The translations under genes and the position numbers were made by a program. Shown in pieces: positions 14,032 through 17,579 of a stretch of 17,579 bases of DNA; within the stretch, counting starts at the first letter, position 1, and each line of letters begins with the position of its first letter. Source of the DNA: Hungatella sp. UBA4396. Its GTDB lineage: Bacteria > Bacillota > Clostridia > Lachnospirales > Lachnospiraceae. The notes beneath the pieces are model-generated. The model was not told the DNA's origin. It saw only the letters and a list, made by a program, of their open reading frames with translations, and searched no databases. The stretch lies in NCBI GenBank assembly GCA_002389905.1, contig DGRE01000066.1, forward strand, positions 1 through 17,579. Reading direction: 5' to 3'.

Positions 14032-15045
14032 ATGCTCCGTTTATCCATAAGAAAATTATACATCTGCCTTTTGCTTTTAGGCCTTTCCATATCCGCCTGC
14101 TCCCCCCGGACTTCCGCCATTTTGCCGCCGGACACCCCGGACTTAACAATCTTTACCAGCCAGGAAAAGTCCATATATGAACCCATCATAAAAGAATATC
14201 AGGAACGGACCGGATATAAGGTTCATGTGGAGGCGGGAACCTTTCAGGACTTAAAGCAGTATATTGAGGAAAACACCCTGGCGGACCGCTATGATGTGGT
14301 CTTCGGCATTCACTCTGCTGACCTGGAGCATTACAAAGACAGCTGGGAAGTCTATGAAAGCCCCGATGCAGCCTCCCTCTTTCCAAATGCATCTTCCTCC
14401 CACCGGCTCTGGACAGGCTTTTGCTCCATTCAGACGGTAATTGTATACAACACCAAGGTTGTCACCTACCGGGAAGTACCTGCCGGCTGGGAAAGCCTGC
14501 TGGACCCTTCCTGGAAGGGCAGGATTGCCTTTTTAAATCCTGAAGCCTCAGATATCTATTCCGCCGCATTGGTATGCGCTTCCCAGGCTTCCCAAAATCC
14601 CGGGGAATATTTAAATGCTTTTTCCAGAAACTTAAACGCCCCGCTTTACACCTCTCTGGAAGAGGTTAATCAGGCCATTACCGACGGGCAGTATTCTCTT
14701 GGAGTGACCCTGGATACCCTGGCTGAGCAGCTAAAGTCAGAAGGCGGTGAAATTAATTACATCTATCCAAAAGAGGGGAACTATTCCCAGCTTTACGGCT
14801 CCGCTCTCATTTCGGGCTGTAAGCATCCCGGCCCGGCAAAGGAGTTCATCGATTTTACCGTCAGCAAGGATGTGCAAAGCCTTTTATCAAATAAATTGAA
14901 CCGTCTGCCCATAAGAAAGGGAGTTCACTCCGCTCTTGCTGTTACAGGTGCCTATCAGGATTCACAGACATTTGTTTCCCTGCGGAAGGAGGCCATGGAT
15001 AACTGGCAGTCCCTGATGAAGCATACGGTTGAAGAAGGGCGGTGA
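14032..15045 (+). CDS. Solute-binding lipoprotein, likely sensor partner of the histidine kinase
   Basis: A 337-residue extracellular binding lipoprotein. The signal peptide ends in the lipobox ISAC, placing the lipidated residue at C23. The mature part starts with LTIFTSQEKSIYEPIIKEY and contains VIVYNTKVV and PAGWESLLDPSWKGRIAF, features of the AfuA/Fbp-like binding-protein group (iron, spermidine-like, phosphoglycerate sensors). No permease genes accompany it, and its end overlaps the kinase start, so it more likely presents a ligand to the kinase than feeds a transporter. Binding proteins acting upstream of kinases are known, for example PgtC with PgtB and PgtA. An AAAGGA site lies 10 nt before the ATG. 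The ligand is unknown. It is not closely similar to the CUT1 binding protein at 11331-12707. Confidence 0.83.
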   Translation: MLRLSIRKLYICLLLLGLSISACSPRTSAILPPDTPDLTIFTSQEKSIYEPIIKEYQERTGYKVHVEAGTFQDLKQYIEENTLADRYDVVFGIHSADLEHYKDSWEVYESPDAASLFPNASSSHRLWTGFCSIQTVIVYNTKVVTYREVPAGWESLLDPSWKGRIAFLNPEASDIYSAALVCASQASQNPGEYLNAFSRNLNAPLYTSLEEVNQAITDGQYSLGVTLDTLAEQLKSEGGEINYIYPKEGNYSQLYGSALISGCKHPGPAKEFIDFTVSKDVQSLLSNKLNRLPIRKGVHSALAVTGAYQDSQTFVSLRKEAMDNWQSLMKHTVEEGR

Positions 15046-16763
15046 TTGGTTTGTTCAAAAATCCGGCTTATAAGCTGCCCTTTAAGATACAGATTTTTCT
15101 TGGCTGCCTTCTCGTTGCCATGATTCCGCTTTTATTTTCAGGTGTTTTTGTAGTCAAAATTTTTGAAGCCTCTTTAAGCAGGCAGTCTGTTACTGCCACA
15201 AAAAAGCAGTTGGAGGACGCAAGGGATCAGATTGACCAGCTTTTTTCTTCCTGTGAATCCGCCTGCTACGAATTAGCCTGGGACAGCACCATTTACCGGA
15301 CAATGCTTGATAACAGCAGCATTGACGTTCAAAAAGATTTGTATCTTTCTCTTTATCAGTCCGTCCAGAAAACTTACAGCTCTATCAGCTTCAGCCTTTA
15401 CGATGCCGGAGGCTTTCTGCGCTTTACCACGGAAAGCAATAACCAGATTTCAGAATACCTGCCCCGTGACTGGGGAGTTTTGAAAAAAGCTTCCCAAAAC
15501 AGGAAAATGGCATATTACTGGACAGACCCTTACTTAAACACAATTCCCGGTTTGGTGCTCCAAGCAGCCTGTTCCCTGGAAAATCCCCAGGGAGCCAGAA
15601 CCGGTTACTTAGTTCTCGACTTCACCCACGACAATTTAAGCCGGATTCTGTACAGCGATTATTCCGACAAGGACACCTTTATTATCCTGGATCATTTGGG
15701 CAATCCCGTTTACTGTACAAAAAGAGAGTACGGCCCGGAGGAAATCAGCCGGATTATCACCCAGGCCCGGAGCGGAACAGAAACTGGAAGATTTTTATAC
15801 GACAGCATCAGCAGCCCTAAGTACGGATACACCATACTGCTGCAAAAAGGCTCCCAGATCAGCGCCAGCGGAATAAAAACCATGAAAACCGTAAGCATTG
15901 CCATCGCCCTGTTTTGTCTGTGGCTTTGCCTCATGGTCTCTCTGGCTTTAAGCCGAAGCTTTTCCCTTCCGGTGAGTAACCTTGACCGGGCTATGAAAAA
16001 GGTCAGGGATGGGGATTTGACCATTCACTTAACCACCAACAGAACCGATGAACTTGGCAGGCTGTTCGAAAGCTTTAACCGGATGACCCGGGATTTAAAG
16101 TCAAATCTGGAAACGGCAATCAGGCAGCAAAAAGACCTGAACGAAACCAGCTTAAAGCTGTATCAGACCCAGTTGAATCCCCATTTTCTCTATAATACAC
16201 TGGACACGATCAAGTGGAATGCCAAGATCAATCAAAATCCGCAGATTCCGGTTTTAGCGGAAAATCTGGCCCAAATCCTCCGGAGCAGCATTTCTTCCTC
16301 CTCCTTTATCACTCTGCGTCAGGAACTGGAAACCATAAAATCCTATATTGAAATCCAAAAAATCCGGTTCACCGAACGCTTTGTATATGAAGAAGAAATT
16401 CCTTATCAGTTGGAAGACTGTCTGGTTCCGAAAATGATTCTTCAGCCTCTGGTAGAAAATGCCATTCTTCACGGTCTGGAGGACTACTCCCAGGGCTATA
16501 TCTGCATCTATGGAACGGCAATAGAAAAAGAGGAAAAAAAGGTGCTTCACATGGCTGTGACAGACAACGGAAGGGGAATGAGCCAGGAAATCATTGACTG
16601 GATTAACAGCCCTAACCCGAAAAACCGTACCGGACACCTTGGCCTGTATAATGTCATCCAGATTTTAAAGCTTTATTACGGCCAGCAATACGGGCTGCAT
16701 GCGGAATTAAACCCTGAGGGAGGAACTACCGTAACCCTGATTCTTCCCATGGAACGGGGATAA
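15042..16763 (+). CDS. YesM-type sensor histidine kinase
   Basis: A 573-residue membrane histidine kinase. Membrane segments at about 14-40 and 281-304 enclose a roughly 240-residue extracellular sensor domain (Cache-like). A HAMP domain (about 305-357) and a His-kinase domain of the LytS/YesM type follow; the phosphorylated residue is H381 in the LNPHFLYNTLD motif. The ATPase domain shows the N box PLVENAILHG (469-478), DNGRGM (508-513) and GHLGLYNV. The start drawn here is GTG, overlapping the upstream TGA by four bases (GTGA), which suggests coupled translation. A TTG three codons later (15051) is an alternative, with a better-placed GAAGGG ribosome site. It should phosphorylate the response regulator encoded next, 35 bp downstream. 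Bases 15595-15611 of the gene contain an operator-like sequence. Confidence 0.95.
   Translation: MIGLFKNPAYKLPFKIQIFLGCLLVAMIPLLFSGVFVVKIFEASLSRQSVTATKKQLEDARDQIDQLFSSCESACYELAWDSTIYRTMLDNSSIDVQKDLYLSLYQSVQKTYSSISFSLYDAGGFLRFTTESNNQISEYLPRDWGVLKKASQNRKMAYYWTDPYLNTIPGLVLQAACSLENPQGARTGYLVLDFTHDNLSRILYSDYSDKDTFIILDHLGNPVYCTKREYGPEEISRIITQARSGTETGRFLYDSISSPKYGYTILLQKGSQISASGIKTMKTVSIAIALFCLWLCLMVSLALSRSFSLPVSNLDRAMKKVRDGDLTIHLTTNRTDELGRLFESFNRMTRDLKSNLETAIRQQKDLNETSLKLYQTQLNPHFLYNTLDTIKWNAKINQNPQIPVLAENLAQILRSSISSSSFITLRQELETIKSYIEIQKIRFTERFVYEEEIPYQLEDCLVPKMILQPLVENAILHGLEDYSQGYICIYGTAIEKEEKKVLHMAVTDNGRGMSQEIIDWINSPNPKNRTGHLGLYNVIQILKLYYGQQYGLHAELNPEGGTTVTLILPMERG
15595..15611. promoter_or_regulatory. 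Operator-like sequence inside the kinase gene
   Basis: CCAGAACCGGTTACTTA matches 16 of 17 bases with the operator at 12868-12884. It lies about 2.7 kb away, inside the kinase coding sequence in the RTGYLV region. It could be an auxiliary LacI site that loops to the control region or slows transcription, or a coincidence of coding. The match is seen directly; binding is not shown. Confidence 0.35.
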
Positions 16764-16798
16764 CTATATAAAAATCAACACAGAAAGGCCGGTGTTCT

Positions 16799-17563
16799 AT
16801 GTATCGTGTTATTCTTGTAGAGGATGAGTCTGTGGTGCGCAAAGGCATTGCCTTAACCACCGACTGGACCGCACTTGGCTGTGAGCTGATCGGGGAGGCC
16901 GCCAACGGGGAAGAGGGGCTGACCCTCTCCCTCCAGTTAAATCCGGACATCGTCATTACCGACGTAAAAATGCCCCGTATGGATGGGGTGGAAATGATAA
17001 AAAAGCTGAGGGATACGGGCTCTCTTTCCAAGTTTATTATTCTCACTGCCCACGGAGACTTTAAATATGCCCAAAGCGCCCTCCGTCTGGGGGTAAGCGA
17101 CTATTTGTTAAAGCCTTTAAAGGATGGGGACCTGGAGCAGTCCATTGCCCAGCTCATCGCCGCCCAAAGCCCGCCCTCCTCCAAAGAACCCCCTCCGGGG
17201 TTAAATCCGGAAATCTTTTCCATGGATTTTAACCCGGATTCTTTCAGCAGATATGTGCAGGAAGCCCTTTTATTTATCTCCCATCATTATATTGAAGACA
17301 TTAACATCAGCACAATTTCCAGGCATCTGGAAATCAGCGAAGGCTATTTAAGCCGTATTTTCAAAAAGGAAACCGGCTATACCTTCAGCAATTATCTGAT
17401 TTTCTACCGGATTAAGCTGGCTATGAAGCTGCTGGAAAACTGCCGGGTCAAGATTTATGAGGTGGCGGACCAGGTTGGATACTCGGATACCGCATACTTC
17501 AGTGTTCAGTTTAAAAAGATTGTGGGGATTTCCCCCTCTGAATATCAGGACCGTTACCAATAG
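16799..17563 (+). CDS. YesN-type response regulator with AraC DNA-binding domain
   Basis: A 254-residue response regulator. The receiver domain (1-120) has the acidic pair at D9-E10, the phosphoacceptor D55 (VITDVKMPRMDG), T83 and K105 (LLKPL). After a short Pro-rich linker, an AraC/XylS domain (about 150-254) has two helix-turn-helix motifs, including INISTISRHLEISEGYLSRIFKKETG and the VADQVGYSDTAYFSVQFKK hallmark. The domain is complete and the stop (17561-17563) is inside the window. It is shorter than many YesN proteins, which carry a longer middle segment, but is intact in both functional parts. An AGAAAGG site precedes the ATG by 10 nt. It is phosphorylated by the upstream kinase. Its target promoter is not identified, and no AraC-type direct repeat is convincing here. 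Confidence 0.95.
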   Translation: MYRVILVEDESVVRKGIALTTDWTALGCELIGEAANGEEGLTLSLQLNPDIVITDVKMPRMDGVEMIKKLRDTGSLSKFIILTAHGDFKYAQSALRLGVSDYLLKPLKDGDLEQSIAQLIAAQSPPSSKEPPPGLNPEIFSMDFNPDSFSRYVQEALLFISHHYIEDINISTISRHLEISEGYLSRIFKKETGYTFSNYLIFYRIKLAMKLLENCRVKIYEVADQVGYSDTAYFSVQFKKIVGISPSEYQDRYQ

Positions 17564-17579
17564 GGTAGAGAAATAATTG

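Noticed and set aside
1..17579. CRISPR arrays, IS elements, phage genes, tRNA or rRNA
   Set aside because: No regularly spaced repeats, transposase or integrase motifs, or RNA-gene structures were recognised on either strand.

Overview
The window looks like a carbohydrate-uptake island from a low-to-medium GC Firmicute, most likely a gut-type Lachnospiraceae or clostridial relative. The evidence is strong AGGAGG ribosome sites, a mannose-family PTS, a PRD regulator, lipoprotein solute-binding proteins, YesM/YesN-type signalling genes, TTG and GTG starts, and rho-independent terminators. The species assignment is inference; no rRNA, tRNA, phage, IS or CRISPR sequence was seen. There are 16 genes and the window is almost fully coding. 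The longest gap is the 255-bp divergent promoter region at 12708-12962.

Region 1 (minus strand, 6248 to 40) is an amino-sugar-like PTS module. A PRD-type transcriptional activator with its own promoter and terminator comes first. It is followed by a complete mannose-family PTS as separate IIA, IIB, IIC and IID genes, then a ChbG/YdjC-type deacetylase and a DUF1275/YoaK-type membrane protein, and a terminator. The deacetylase suggests the PTS imports an acetylated amino sugar or short oligosaccharide, but no phosphoglycosidase is present to confirm it.

Region 2 (minus strand, 12707 to 6336) is a sucrose or fructo-oligosaccharide operon. It encodes a CUT1 binding lipoprotein, two permeases, a cytoplasmic GH32 beta-fructosidase and an amylosucrase-like GH13 enzyme. 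No ATPase is encoded, so a shared MsmK-like ATPase elsewhere is expected. GH32 would hydrolyse imported sucrose or fructans, while the GH13 enzyme would split sucrose and possibly transfer its glucose onto an alpha-glucan.

Region 3 (plus strand, 12963 to 17563) is a regulatory operon: a LacI-type repressor, then a three-gene sensor set. That set is a binding lipoprotein with no permease partner, a YesM-type histidine kinase whose start overlaps it, and an AraC-type response regulator.

The divergent control region carries two near-consensus sigma-A promoters. Each is accompanied by a pair of ACCGGT-centred sites spaced 12 bp apart, the best being a perfect 18-bp palindrome. A 17-bp near-copy (16 of 17 identical) lies inside the kinase gene. 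The simplest model is that the LacI protein controls both Region 2 and its own operon from inside the cell, while the three-component system reports an extracellular sugar. The targets of the response regulator are unknown.
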